In this document: piece by piece, positions 26,200 to 34,829 of the stretch | Layout of the letters: every line of letters starts with the position of its first letter | Numbering within the stretch: position 1 is the first letter of the stretch | Origin: Paenibacillus sp. JNUCC-31 | Lineage (GTDB): Bacteria; Bacillota; Bacilli; Paenibacillales; Paenibacillaceae | Reading direction: 5' to 3' | Assembly: GCF_014844075.1 (NCBI RefSeq) | Contig: NZ_CP062165.1 | Span: 6,510,001-6,574,000 of the forward strand | DNA length: 64,000 bases | Notes under the pieces: model-generated | Told to the model about the DNA's origin: nothing | The model's database searches: none | What the model saw: only the letters and a program-made list of their open reading frames with translations | Program-made: the position numbers and the translations under genes

Positions 26200-27984
26200 T
26201 CACGGGAACCAGATGTGACGGAGATTTACCCAACCCTGACTGTTAAAGGAGAGGCCGCGAACGGAAGGCAGGTAGGCAGTCTCCACAGGCTTTTCAGAAA
26301 AATGGAACAATAGACTCTGCTGCACCAGAAATCGTTCGATCCGATCCAGTTCGGCAGTTCGGTCTGCGGATACTTGAGAAGCAACAACATTTTGCAGCAT
26401 TTCCTGTACCCTTTTCCTGGAAGTGTCCTCCAGATGCTCCGATAAAGTCAGATAAAGATCGTATCTGCGCAATTCTTCGTCCCGGTCACGAATCAGGGAG
26501 AAGAGAATCAGATCGGATTCCAGTCTCAGGTTCCCTTTGAACTCCTCCATCGTACCTGTGCGAACGGTACAGGAGAAGCCGTAACGATCGAGGATCGACC
26601 CTACATGTTGGGCATCCTTACGATATTGTGCGATCGTTGCAATATGCAAGGGGATGGGACTAGTGGGCCAGGATCGTTTAGTTATATGGCTCAATTCCTC
26701 AGGGTGTACCGCCCCGTCATTCACGGTATCAGTATACATGACCTCCGGATGATCTGCATTCGCGTCATCTCTATACATTCCAACAAGGCAAGACTGAATG
26801 TACCTTCTTACTTCCGGATCGTTTAACGGTCCGGTTTTTTGCGTATTACAAGTAAGCAATTTGTGAACCATCACACCTGCGCTAATCTGTGCCCAGTCTG
26901 CACCAGCACCCGCAGATGGATTATGCACAAGGTGAACGAAGGGAGACTCAAATTCCTGGCTTTCATCCAAATGTGCAGGAGCACTCCACGGAATTTGTAG
27001 AATATCTACTCGGTCCAGATGCGCTCTGCCTTGAAAATACACTGGAAAAGCTTCAAGTCTGCACAGCTGATCATCCCAGGTTGTAACCTTGAAAGGCCCG
27101 GTTCCTATAGGCTTTTGCATGGTATTCGGTACATCTGGTTCCTTGTTTCCATCTTTATGTTGCCTGTACGTGGCTTGTGAAACAATCGCTGCACGGCTCG
27201 TAGAAAGAAAGGGCAAAAACAATTCGTGAGGGGCTTTGAGTTTGAAACAAACGGTCAAGGGATCTGTTGCTTCAAGCGATAGAATTTGTTTGCTCACATC
27301 GCGATATAATGTCCGCCGTTCTGTGGATTGCAGTCGTTCAAATGTATACACCACGTCCGCGGCTGTCAGCAGGTGCCCATTGTGAAAAGAAATACCTTTA
27401 CGCAAATAAAAGAACCATGTTTTCCGGTCTGAACTGACATCCCAGGTATGAGACAGACAAGGAACAATCTCTCCATGTTCATTACGTTGAACCAGCCCGT
27501 CGAACACATGACTGGTGACAAAAGATTCTGCCAGCAAATTGATAAAAAGAGGATCAAGCGCATGCAGTTGTTGGCGGATCGGTAACCTGAGCGTATCAAT
27601 TCGCTCATAATGGCTACCAGCTTCCGTATGGTGTCCAGAATAACCAAGCAGCCACTGGTTTAGGTGATCCTGCATTGTCGTAGAACTAGAATAAGCACCA
27701 ACCTGTTCGGCGGCTAGCTGCAACTCGCGGCGATTCATGGCCTGCATCATGTATTCTGCAGCAATTTGATCAGCCGGAACAAGCAGGGTCAGCGTAGAAC
27801 GCCGTCCACGTCCGCGCTGGGACACCCACCGTATCCAGTCTTGGGCAATCATTTTTTTGACGATCGTTAATGTGTTACGGTGTGTACACTCAAGCAGTTC
27901 CGCAAGGTCAGAAAGCGTTACTTCATGCTCTACAAGTTGACCAAACTGGCTATGGAGCAGTAAATATTGCTGATGTAATTTCAA
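26200..27984 (-). CDS. SgrR-like transcriptional regulator with a solute-binding-protein domain
   Basis: 594 residues. Start TTG at 27984 with AGGAGG 10 bases upstream. Residues 1-110 contain a winged HTH (LSDLAELLECTHRNTLTIV, IAQDWIRWVSQRGRGRRS), which matches SgrR_N. The rest matches bacterial extracellular solute-binding protein family 5 (FFYLRKGISFHNGHLLTAADVVYTFERL, PIGTGPFKV) but without a signal peptide, so it is a cytoplasmic sensor. In E. coli SgrR controls sugar-phosphate stress genes; in Bacillota such proteins (YbbB/YobB-like) are paired with peptide or siderophore uptake. The target here is unknown. Confidence 0.85.
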   Translation of the reverse strand: MKLHQQYLLLHSQFGQLVEHEVTLSDLAELLECTHRNTLTIVKKMIAQDWIRWVSQRGRGRRSTLTLLVPADQIAAEYMMQAMNRRELQLAAEQVGAYSSSTTMQDHLNQWLLGYSGHHTEAGSHYERIDTLRLPIRQQLHALDPLFINLLAESFVTSHVFDGLVQRNEHGEIVPCLSHTWDVSSDRKTWFFYLRKGISFHNGHLLTAADVVYTFERLQSTERRTLYRDVSKQILSLEATDPLTVCFKLKAPHELFLPFLSTSRAAIVSQATYRQHKDGNKEPDVPNTMQKPIGTGPFKVTTWDDQLCRLEAFPVYFQGRAHLDRVDILQIPWSAPAHLDESQEFESPFVHLVHNPSAGAGADWAQISAGVMVHKLLTCNTQKTGPLNDPEVRRYIQSCLVGMYRDDANADHPEVMYTDTVNDGAVHPEELSHITKRSWPTSPIPLHIATIAQYRKDAQHVGSILDRYGFSCTVRTGTMEEFKGNLRLESDLILFSLIRDRDEELRRYDLYLTLSEHLEDTSRKRVQEMLQNVVASQVSADRTAELDRIERFLVQQSLLFHFSEKPVETAYLPSVRGLSFNSQGWVNLRHIWFP

Positions 27985-28117
27985 GGTTTGGATTCCTCCT
28001 GGAGGTTGTAGCTGATGCAATATAATAAAATAAGAAGTTTTATCGTTTTTAATTTCTATTTATATTCTTATTTTATCATCTAGAATTAAACCTAGAAAGA
28101 TAATGGAGGTATTTCTC

Positions 28118-29740
28118 ATGATTGATAAAATAATGGCTTCACCCAACCGTGCTTTAATTACGCTGCTATCCGCACTAATGTTAGCAATCATTCATCAGTA
28201 TTTGTTCTATGGCAAGGAGCCTGGTGTTTCTTATCCCATCTTTGTTATCCTCTTTTATGGCTTTATGTTCTTGTTTGCCAGAGACCGCATACGGCCATTG
28301 ACCATGATTAATGCTTTTGTGGCTGGGGTGGTGCTGATGCTGGCGCTGACGTTTCTGTTATACGACAATAAACCGCTGCGAATACTTAATTTCCTGGTCG
28401 TACCAGGGCTTATTATCTTACATATGACTTATCTAGTCGGCAGAAAGCAGAGACAATGGTGGAATATTGGATTGATTGGTACCGCATTGGACCATATGCT
28501 ACCACAATCCATCCGCCATTGGGGAACTGTTGCAAGTATTGTGGTGAAAACAGGAGGGCGGGGATTAGGCAAAACAAAGAAAACGGTTGCTTTCAAAGTA
28601 TTCATTGGCCTTATAGCATCCGTTCCGATCCTCATCGTGGTCGTAGCACTGCTCTCCTCTGCAGATGGGATTTTTAATCAGTATTTATCTGGTTTTCCGG
28701 AATGGTTAAATCAACTGACACTGACACCAGGGTTGCCGAGAGTGATCTGGATTCTCATTGCGGGCGTTTTATTGTTCAGTTACGTATGGGGATTCGTGCA
28801 GCCGCTGCAATATGAAGCGGAGAAAAGAGAGAATGCACATTGGAAAAATGGAGCAGCATCCGCGGTTATTCCGCGGGATCATACGCTTGAAGCCCCTCCT
28901 GTGAACCCTATTGTCGAGGGTAAAGTTACGAATCAGATCACGGCCGAGGTACCACCCTACACGCAGGCTCATCGGAAACCATTCAAATTGGACCCGATCA
29001 TAGTGGGTACGATGCTGCTGGTCATTAACTGTGTGTATGTTCTGTTTGTGCTTGTGCAATTTTCTTATCTTTTTGGAGCGGGTGAGGGGCATCTTCCGTC
29101 AGACTTGTCTTATGCGGAGTATGCAAGAAGTGGATTTGTGGAGCTGATCCTGGTAACAGGCATTAATTTTTTCATCCTGATCATCGCTCTTCAGTTCACG
29201 CGTTCAAGCGGCAAAATAGGTTCTATTGTGCATCAGGTGCTTCTCTTTGTCCTGGTGGGTTGTTCCGCAATCATGCTGTACTCGGCGTTTATACGTCTCA
29301 ACCTTTATGAACAGGCTTACGGATATACCTACATTCGATTTCTCGTACATGCATTTATGATTTTTCTGGCTTTGCTGCTGCTTATTGCCGCTCTTCGAAT
29401 CCGTTATACATCCATACCGTTGATCCGCTGGTATATTGTACTGTCCCTTACAGCCTATGTGACAGTCAACTATGTGGGTATGGATAAGCGGATTGCGGAG
29501 CTCAATATTGCACGATATCATCAGACAGGCATTATTGATGCATCCTACTTGGCAAGTTTATCTGCAGATGCCGTTCCTCTACTACGAGAGTTTGCCCAGA
29601 GGGAGTACCCGAATCTGAAAAGGGAAATGTTGGATCGTCAAGCCAACTTCGACTTGGGTGAAGCAGAGAGTTCATGGACTTCTTTTAATACGGCAAGACA
29701 TAGAGCTAAGCTAGAATTGTCCAAATGGAGAATGGAATGA
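28118..29740 (+). CDS. DUF4173 multi-pass membrane protein
   Basis: 540 residues from the ATG at 28118, which has ATGGAGG 8 bases upstream. About 12 hydrophobic helices are seen, with a charged cytoplasmic loop around residues 230-290. The C-terminal signature of the family is present: NYVGMDKRIAELNIARYHQTG, then LDASYL-like IDASYLASLSADAVPLLREF. The function is unknown. It stands between the divergent SgrR-like gene and the yidC leader. Confidence 0.82.
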   Translation: MIDKIMASPNRALITLLSALMLAIIHQYLFYGKEPGVSYPIFVILFYGFMFLFARDRIRPLTMINAFVAGVVLMLALTFLLYDNKPLRILNFLVVPGLIILHMTYLVGRKQRQWWNIGLIGTALDHMLPQSIRHWGTVASIVVKTGGRGLGKTKKTVAFKVFIGLIASVPILIVVVALLSSADGIFNQYLSGFPEWLNQLTLTPGLPRVIWILIAGVLLFSYVWGFVQPLQYEAEKRENAHWKNGAASAVIPRDHTLEAPPVNPIVEGKVTNQITAEVPPYTQAHRKPFKLDPIIVGTMLLVINCVYVLFVLVQFSYLFGAGEGHLPSDLSYAEYARSGFVELILVTGINFFILIIALQFTRSSGKIGSIVHQVLLFVLVGCSAIMLYSAFIRLNLYEQAYGYTYIRFLVHAFMIFLALLLLIAALRIRYTSIPLIRWYIVLSLTAYVTVNYVGMDKRIAELNIARYHQTGIIDASYLASLSADAVPLLREFAQREYPNLKREMLDRQANFDLGEAESSWTSFNTARHRAKLELSKWRME

Positions 29741-29791
29741 ATTCATCTACCTGTTTTCCAGCAATGAATTTATGCAAAATCAATATGTAAG

Positions 29792-29800
29792 TGTTATAAT
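29792..29800 (+). promoter_or_regulatory. Extended -10 promoter of the yidC leader transcript
   Basis: TGTTATAAT forms a TGn extended -10 with a perfect TATAAT. Only a weak -35 is visible upstream. It lies 24 bases before the leader Shine-Dalgarno, giving a short 5' leader. Confidence 0.6.
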
Positions 29801-29832
29801 ATAAAAACTAACCTATAAAGGGGGTGAATCCC

Positions 29833-30183
29833 TTGTTTGAACTTCATGAATTGATACCTTATATATTTTCAATTGGACTCATTTTCACCGTCAGTTATGC
29901 TTATATTGCCCATCTGCATTGTGGCATGACAGAGTACTGGATGGAAGGTGGGGCTGGAGGCGGTCTGGAACCTGGATTACCAGCCTTGTCCTTGGAAAGG
30001 CAACACAGACCTGAAGCTTTAAGTCGAATCGTCAGACGAAGAGAATCCCCGGATGAAGATGAACCAGATTGTCAGTCCTCGTTGTATGAATTTTCTACAA
30101 ATCAACGAGGAGGATATATATGGAACATAAGACAAGCAAGGGGTTCACTTTTACATCTGGCAAGGGACGGATCTATGGCCTGA
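29833..30183 (+). CDS. Putative MifM-like arrest-peptide leader controlling YidC
   Basis: 116 residues from TTG (29833), 8 bases after AAAGGGGG. A GTG at 29824 overlaps that Shine-Dalgarno. One hydrophobic segment lies at the N-terminus (LIPYIFSIGLIFTVSYAYIAHL, read as residues 7-28). A soluble Gly-rich tether follows, then SRIVRRRESPDEDEPD at about residues 64-79. The B. subtilis MifM sensor has the same plan, as I recall it: one N-terminal membrane helix that is a YidC substrate, and an arrest region with Arg-Ile and a DEED acidic cluster. The frame overlaps the yidC start by 64 bases and includes its hairpin. No similarity outside these features is claimed. Confidence 0.6.
   Translation: MFELHELIPYIFSIGLIFTVSYAYIAHLHCGMTEYWMEGGAGGGLEPGLPALSLERQHRPEALSRIVRRRESPDEDEPDCQSSLYEFSTNQRGGYIWNIRQARGSLLHLARDGSMA
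30076..30111 (+). promoter_or_regulatory. Hairpin sequestering the yidC Shine-Dalgarno
   Basis: TCCTCGTTG (30076-30084) is exactly complementary to CAACGAGGA (30103-30111), with an 18-base loop. The right arm contains most of the yidC AGGAGG (30108-30113). A ribosome paused with its P site at codons 74-79 of the leader (30052-30069) would cover about 12-16 bases downstream and therefore the left arm, releasing the ribosome-binding site. Confidence 0.7.
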
Positions 30184-30986
30184 TTGCAATTCTTTTTGCA
30201 GTTATGCTACTGGCTGGATGCAGTAACAACGTCTCAGAGATTAATTCATCAACACCAGGGTTCTTTAACCATTATGTTGTATTTCCACTGTCGTATCTCA
30301 TTCAGCACATCGCAACGATATTTAATGGAAGTTATGGGGTAGCCATTATTGTGATCACCCTCGTTATCCGTCTTGCGTTGTTGCCATTGATGATGCGACA
30401 AGCCAAATCTCAGCAAGGTACCCGAGTGATCATGAATGCCATGAAGCCGGAGATGGATGCGCTTAAGAAAAAGTATGAGGGCAAAAACGATCCGGCCGAC
30501 AAGCAGAAGCTTTCGCAGGAAACGATGGAGCTGTACAAGAAGCACAAGTTCAACCCACTGAATATTGGATGCTTGCCAATGCTAATTCAGTTGCCCATTT
30601 TGTCAGGTATCTACACTGCTATCCGGCTTACGCCGGAGCTGTCATCCCACTCCTTTCTGTGGTTCAAATTGGGAGCGCCTGACTATGTGCTTGCAGTGGT
30701 GGTAGCCGTAATTTATCTGATTCAAGCCAAAGTTTCGCAAGCCAATATGGCGCCAGAACAGCGAAAACAGTTCGCAATCATGGGATATATCTCTCCTTTG
30801 ATGATGGCCTTTTTCTCTCTTTCGGCACCGGCAGCGATGCCGCTGTATTGGACGATTGGCGGTTCATTCCTAGTCTTGCAGACGTTATTGTTCCGCAAAT
30901 TGTATCCGGTTGAACATCCGCAAGAGCCCGTGGCTGTGCAGGTAAAGAACAAAAACATCAAACCTGCGAAGCCCGCTAAGTCCTAA
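30120..30986 (+). CDS. yidC: YidC/Oxa1-family membrane protein insertase (YidC2/YqjG-like)
   Basis: 288 residues. The lipoprotein-type signal is VMLLAGCSN (residue 30 region). Five membrane helices follow, with the essential hydrophilic-groove Arg in VITLVIRLALLPLMM. The cytoplasmic hairpin C1 reads MRQAKSQQGTRVIMNAMKPE, and NPLNIGCLPMLIQLPI follows. The C-terminal tail is basic. The protein inserts membrane proteins alone or with SecYEG; Bacillota usually carry SpoIIIJ and a second regulated copy. The AGGAGG lies 6 bases before the ATG but inside a hairpin. Its upstream leader suggests this is the regulated copy. Confidence 0.93.
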   Translation: MEHKTSKGFTFTSGKGRIYGLIAILFAVMLLAGCSNNVSEINSSTPGFFNHYVVFPLSYLIQHIATIFNGSYGVAIIVITLVIRLALLPLMMRQAKSQQGTRVIMNAMKPEMDALKKKYEGKNDPADKQKLSQETMELYKKHKFNPLNIGCLPMLIQLPILSGIYTAIRLTPELSSHSFLWFKLGAPDYVLAVVVAVIYLIQAKVSQANMAPEQRKQFAIMGYISPLMMAFFSLSAPAAMPLYWTIGGSFLVLQTLLFRKLYPVEHPQEPVAVQVKNKNIKPAKPAKS

Positions 30987-31074
30987 GTTTTCACTCATGA
31001 GAATGGTGCAGTAGAATCGTATAAATATAACGTATGTGTTGATATAACTGATGTTCTTCACCATCATGTAGCGC

Positions 31075-32854
31075 AAAGATGGAGCTGTCTCAAAAGCCCT
31101 TGAAAACACCCATCAGTGAAGAGAACTAACACCGATACGTTCAAACGGGACAAAGCAGAGGTTCATCCTGCTTTGTCCCGTTTGCGTTTTTCCGTCATTG
31201 CGGCTTTTTTGAGCAGGTTGTGGGCAAGGCAAAGCCACCCGACCTCCAAGCTTACTTTTTGCAAGCCACGAAGCAGGAATCTTCGGAATCCCCGATTGTT
31301 TTTCATTTGCCCAAACACACTTTCAGGCTCAATCATGCGCCGAACCGACAGCGTGTATCCTTCCTCGCTACGGAGGCGTTCTCGCATCTCGTTTTTTTGC
31401 CGCATGTAGGGCAGGCTGATCGCAATCTCCCGGTCACCTTGGGCCTTGGTACATGTAGCTTTCAAGGGGCACTGGCTACAACCCTCACTTCGATAATGAC
31501 GTGTCCGAATCGTGTAGCCACTCTCCGTCACCGTCCGGCTTTCATACCGAAAAGGTAACGTTTGTCCCGCCGTACAGGTCCACGTATCTAACGTTTCGTT
31601 GTAGCTCCAGTTATCCACTTTACCGATGGCTTGCTGAAAAGCCCTTGTTTTTTCTTTGTGGTATGTCCCATATTTGACGATGGCCTGAATGTTTTTCTCT
31701 TCCAAATAGCTGTAATTCTCTTCGCTGCCATACCCGGCATCGGCAATGACGGTCTTCGGTCTTTGGCCAAGCGTTTCTTCCAGATGATCCAGATGGGGTT
31801 TCAGACATTTGGTATCCGTAGGTCGCTGGTGTACGCTGTAGCCCAAAACAAACTGATTTTCTGTTCCGATCTGTACATTGTATCCAGGCTTCAGTTGACC
31901 GTTTCGCATGTGGTCCTCTTTCATTCGCATGAACGTCGCATCCGGATCAGTTTTGCTGTAGCTGCCCCGCTCACCGGCGGTTTGGATCTGATATTCATAT
32001 TTTTGCAGCCGGGGTAGCAAGTCCTTCCGCAACTGACGCACGACTTTCTTGAGCGTTTTGTTCTTGTTTTTTTCGCTTAGCTTTTCCTCCAATTGCTTGA
32101 CGGATTGCTCCAGCTTTTCCGCCGTGAGAGCCGAGGCTTCGCCAAGTTCAGGCAGGTCGGTTCCGGTGTGGAGGGCATCCTCGTCGTTTTCCGCCTCTTC
32201 GATGGCTTGAAATAGGGTATGTACTTTTTCTTGTAACTTAGCCTGATGCTTGACGACGGCTTTTTTCCACACAAAGGTGTAACGATTGGCATTCGCTTCC
32301 AGCTTGGTTCCGTCCAGAAAATAGTGATCCAACGACACATATTGCTCCTGAACCAGTAGCTCCAGCACATGGGTAAACACGGTTTCCAATACCTCTTTCA
32401 TCCGCTCCGAACGGAAACGATTAATGGTACGGAAGTCGGGTTTTTGCCGCCCGGTGAGCCACATGAACATGATATTTTCGCGAACCGCCTTGGCGATTTG
32501 CCGGGAAGAATAGATGCGCTGGGTGTAGGCGTAGATGATGATTTTGGTGAGCATTTTGGGATGATAGCTGTGGCGTCCACCGCCAGGGTATGCAGCGTTG
32601 AAAATGGAGTCGCTCAGGCGGTTAACTGCCTCATTCACGACACGCACGAGGTGATTTTCAGGGATATCTGTCTCCAAATCCATTGGCAAGAAAAGTTGAT
32701 CCATGGTATATTGAATGTACAAAGAAACCGTCTCCTTTTGTAAGTGGTGGGTCGCACTTCCATTTTACCAAAGAACGGTTTCTTTTTGTTTTACAATTTG
32801 AAACAAAGGGGCTGTCCCTAGCCATATGATGACTTATGGGACAGCCCCATCTTT
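31075..32854. mobile_element. IS1182-family insertion sequence
   Basis: About 1.78 kb with one transposase gene on the minus strand. The ends are imperfect inverted repeats: AAAGATGGAGCTGTCTCAAA at the left and, read inward from the right, AAAGATGGGGCTGTCCCATA. The right end also contains a GGGGCTGTCCC / GGGACAGCCCC hairpin (32809-32848). Inside the left end, a hairpin (AAACGGGACAAAGCAG at 31143-31158) covers the end of the transposase gene. I could not identify a target duplication. The insertion lies between yidC and a LuxR gene, so no gene appears to be broken. Confidence 0.85.
31163..32722 (-). CDS. IS1182-family transposase
   Basis: 519 residues, apparently intact. The DUF772 N-terminal domain includes YPGGGRHSYHPKMLTKIIIYAY and FMWLTGRQKPDFRTINRFRS. 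DDE catalytic residues are expected in YFLDGTKLEANANRY, VIADAGYGSEENY and the C-terminal EPESVFGQMKNNRGFRRF. A central coiled-coil (about 170-235) is rich in Glu and Lys. GGAG lies 9 bases before the TTG start. The lack of frameshifts or stops suggests recent acquisition. Confidence 0.95.
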   Translation of the reverse strand: MYIQYTMDQLFLPMDLETDIPENHLVRVVNEAVNRLSDSIFNAAYPGGGRHSYHPKMLTKIIIYAYTQRIYSSRQIAKAVRENIMFMWLTGRQKPDFRTINRFRSERMKEVLETVFTHVLELLVQEQYVSLDHYFLDGTKLEANANRYTFVWKKAVVKHQAKLQEKVHTLFQAIEEAENDEDALHTGTDLPELGEASALTAEKLEQSVKQLEEKLSEKNKNKTLKKVVRQLRKDLLPRLQKYEYQIQTAGERGSYSKTDPDATFMRMKEDHMRNGQLKPGYNVQIGTENQFVLGYSVHQRPTDTKCLKPHLDHLEETLGQRPKTVIADAGYGSEENYSYLEEKNIQAIVKYGTYHKEKTRAFQQAIGKVDNWSYNETLDTWTCTAGQTLPFRYESRTVTESGYTIRTRHYRSEGCSQCPLKATCTKAQGDREIAISLPYMRQKNEMRERLRSEEGYTLSVRRMIEPESVFGQMKNNRGFRRFLLRGLQKVSLEVGWLCLAHNLLKKAAMTEKRKRDKAG

Positions 32855-32876
32855 TTGTATGTCCAGGTTATAACCT

Positions 32877-33992
32877 TCAAATAGCTGGTTCATCAGACAA
32901 CTGGAAACGGGATACAAAATACCAGATTAGCTCACGGCGGGAGGATACGTCTGTTTTGGCAAAAATGGATTTTAAATGATCCTGTACCGTGTAGGCTGAT
33001 ATATGCATCGCTTCCGCAATTTCTTTGGAAGAATAACTGCGCAGCACGTAACCCAATAGTTCCCGTTCCCGAATGGACAACCCATGACTCTCGGCGAGTA
33101 TAGGCAGTAAGTCCTGCGGCATAGCCTGTTCAAGCCTGATTGCAATCTGATCCGGACCTGAAAACTGTTGCATGCGGCTGGCATGAATCACAAGGTAACG
33201 GCCATCCAGGAGTTGAATGCAAACTTTGGAAGGCGAATGAAGGATAGGTTCTTGCGCAACCATCAGGTCGGAATCTGTACGAATCTGACGCTGTAAATGC
33301 GAACTGACTGCCCGGACTGGGCGTGGCAATACATCTGGTCCCACATGCTCCAGTAAACGTAATTGCGATAGCCAATACTGAGCAGGAGCGTTCACGGATA
33401 ACAGTTCGAAAGCGTCCGATGTGATCATAATACCTGGGTCCGTGGGACTTCCGCTCTTAATCTCGTCCACCAGAGTCAGACTTGTGGATCGTAACATCGA
33501 TGCAATAGAAGGAGTCCAGGCCTGAATGCTCAGTCGCTCCTCTTCCGTGAATAAGGGTTGTTCCGTCTTGCGATATAGGGTCAGATACCCCCAACAGGCT
33601 CCGCCACTGACCAGTACAGCCCGAAGTTCATCACCGAAACCTGCGGGTTGAAGAATGTTATGATATCGAGCGCTGGATACTGGGTTTCCGCTTATTGATG
33701 CATGAAGGATCGCTGTATACTCACCGCTGCGGATTAGATCAGCATACTTATGTATGTCTTCTTCCATGTATTCATTAACGAAAAGTCGATCATGGATGGC
33801 TTCAATGCCGTCTTCCGTCACGGCACCCGTTGAGAGAAGAGTCTGTGGATCAACCGTTGTGAAGCAATACGCGTCATAGGGAACGATATTCTGAATTTGT
33901 TTTAGTACAGCTTCCCGGTAGGTGCGAGATGTCCAGGTTCCTTTTTCGAGAGAAGTAATGACTCGCTGGTTCCGTTCCATACGTGATGTCAT
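32877..33992 (-). CDS. LuxR-family transcriptional regulator
   Basis: 371 residues. The ATG (33992-33990) has AGGAG 8 bases upstream; the frame continues open upstream but without support. The N-terminal 250 residues look GAF-like (YDAYCFTTVDPQTLLSTG). A LuxR HTH occupies about 305-365: LSIRERELLGYVLRSYSSKEIA, MHISAYTVQDHLKSIFAKT. Ligand and targets are unknown. It is divergent from the methyltransferase gene, with about 130 bases between the two start codons, so it may control that operon. Confidence 0.85.
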   Translation of the reverse strand: MTSRMERNQRVITSLEKGTWTSRTYREAVLKQIQNIVPYDAYCFTTVDPQTLLSTGAVTEDGIEAIHDRLFVNEYMEEDIHKYADLIRSGEYTAILHASISGNPVSSARYHNILQPAGFGDELRAVLVSGGACWGYLTLYRKTEQPLFTEEERLSIQAWTPSIASMLRSTSLTLVDEIKSGSPTDPGIMITSDAFELLSVNAPAQYWLSQLRLLEHVGPDVLPRPVRAVSSHLQRQIRTDSDLMVAQEPILHSPSKVCIQLLDGRYLVIHASRMQQFSGPDQIAIRLEQAMPQDLLPILAESHGLSIRERELLGYVLRSYSSKEIAEAMHISAYTVQDHLKSIFAKTDVSSRRELIWYFVSRFQLSDEPAI

Positions 33993-34121
33993 AAAGCTAT
34001 CTCCTCTCCTCATACAGATATCCCATTGTTCTGGGATTGTAGGCTCTGCGTATCCTTTTATAATGAAATTAGACGAACGAAGAGTCAAGTCTAACTTGAA
34101 TCCATGAGGAGTGTAGTATCG

Positions 34122-34829
34122 ATGGACCACAATCAACCATCTATGAGCTGGGATACGGCGGATGAAAAACGTTACGAACAATCGATAGCCCTGAAAATTC
34201 CGGGTTATTCTCATATGCATGATCTGATGGAGCGACTGCTTGCAGTTTCTATCACAGATAACAACCAAGCTAAAATACTAATTGTCGGAGCAGGTGGAGG
34301 TAAGGAAATAGCTCTGCTTGGAACCCGCCATACGGGATGGACGTTTACAGGAGTAGATCCTTCCCAGCTGATGCTTCAGTTAGCAGAGAGAAGAGTCCAG
34401 GAAGCGGGTATCAACGCCAGAGTGCAACTTAAATCCATGATGCTTGAAGCGTTGCCGGAAGATGAGGTCTACGACGGGGCGAAAAGTATGCTAATGCTGC
34501 ATTTTATTCAGGGGATCGAGTCCAAAAGACGGTTTCTGTCCAATCTAGCGGCTAGACTCAAGCCTGGGGCGCCACTCATTATTGCAGCAGTGAATGCCGA
34601 TCTTCATTCGCCTGTATATCCAACCATAATGCAAGCCTGGCAGGATTACATGTTAAGTAATGGGATTCAGCTTGAAGAATGGGAGCAGTTTGCAGCTTCC
34701 CTTGGCCGAGAATCGGATCCTATCTCATCTGAACAAATGATTGGGCTGATGAAAGAATGCGGGTTTTCGCACATTACACGTTATTTCGGAGCATTTTGGG
34801 TGGAGGGATATTATGCGAAACGAGACTAA
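34122..34829 (+). CDS. Class I SAM-dependent methyltransferase
   Basis: 235 residues from the ATG at 34122; GGAG lies 10 bases upstream. An ATG at 34104 has no Shine-Dalgarno. The SAM-binding motif I is ILIVGAGGGKEIALLG. Motif GVDPSQLMLQLAERRV supplies the ribose-binding acid, and LNFIQGIE-like MLHFIQGIESKRRFLSNLAA follows. The substrate is unknown. Its 3' end overlaps the next gene by 17 bases, indicating an operon with the dehydrogenase-like protein and co-function. Confidence 0.85.
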   Translation: MDHNQPSMSWDTADEKRYEQSIALKIPGYSHMHDLMERLLAVSITDNNQAKILIVGAGGGKEIALLGTRHTGWTFTGVDPSQLMLQLAERRVQEAGINARVQLKSMMLEALPEDEVYDGAKSMLMLHFIQGIESKRRFLSNLAARLKPGAPLIIAAVNADLHSPVYPTIMQAWQDYMLSNGIQLEEWEQFAASLGRESDPISSEQMIGLMKECGFSHITRYFGAFWVEGYYAKRD

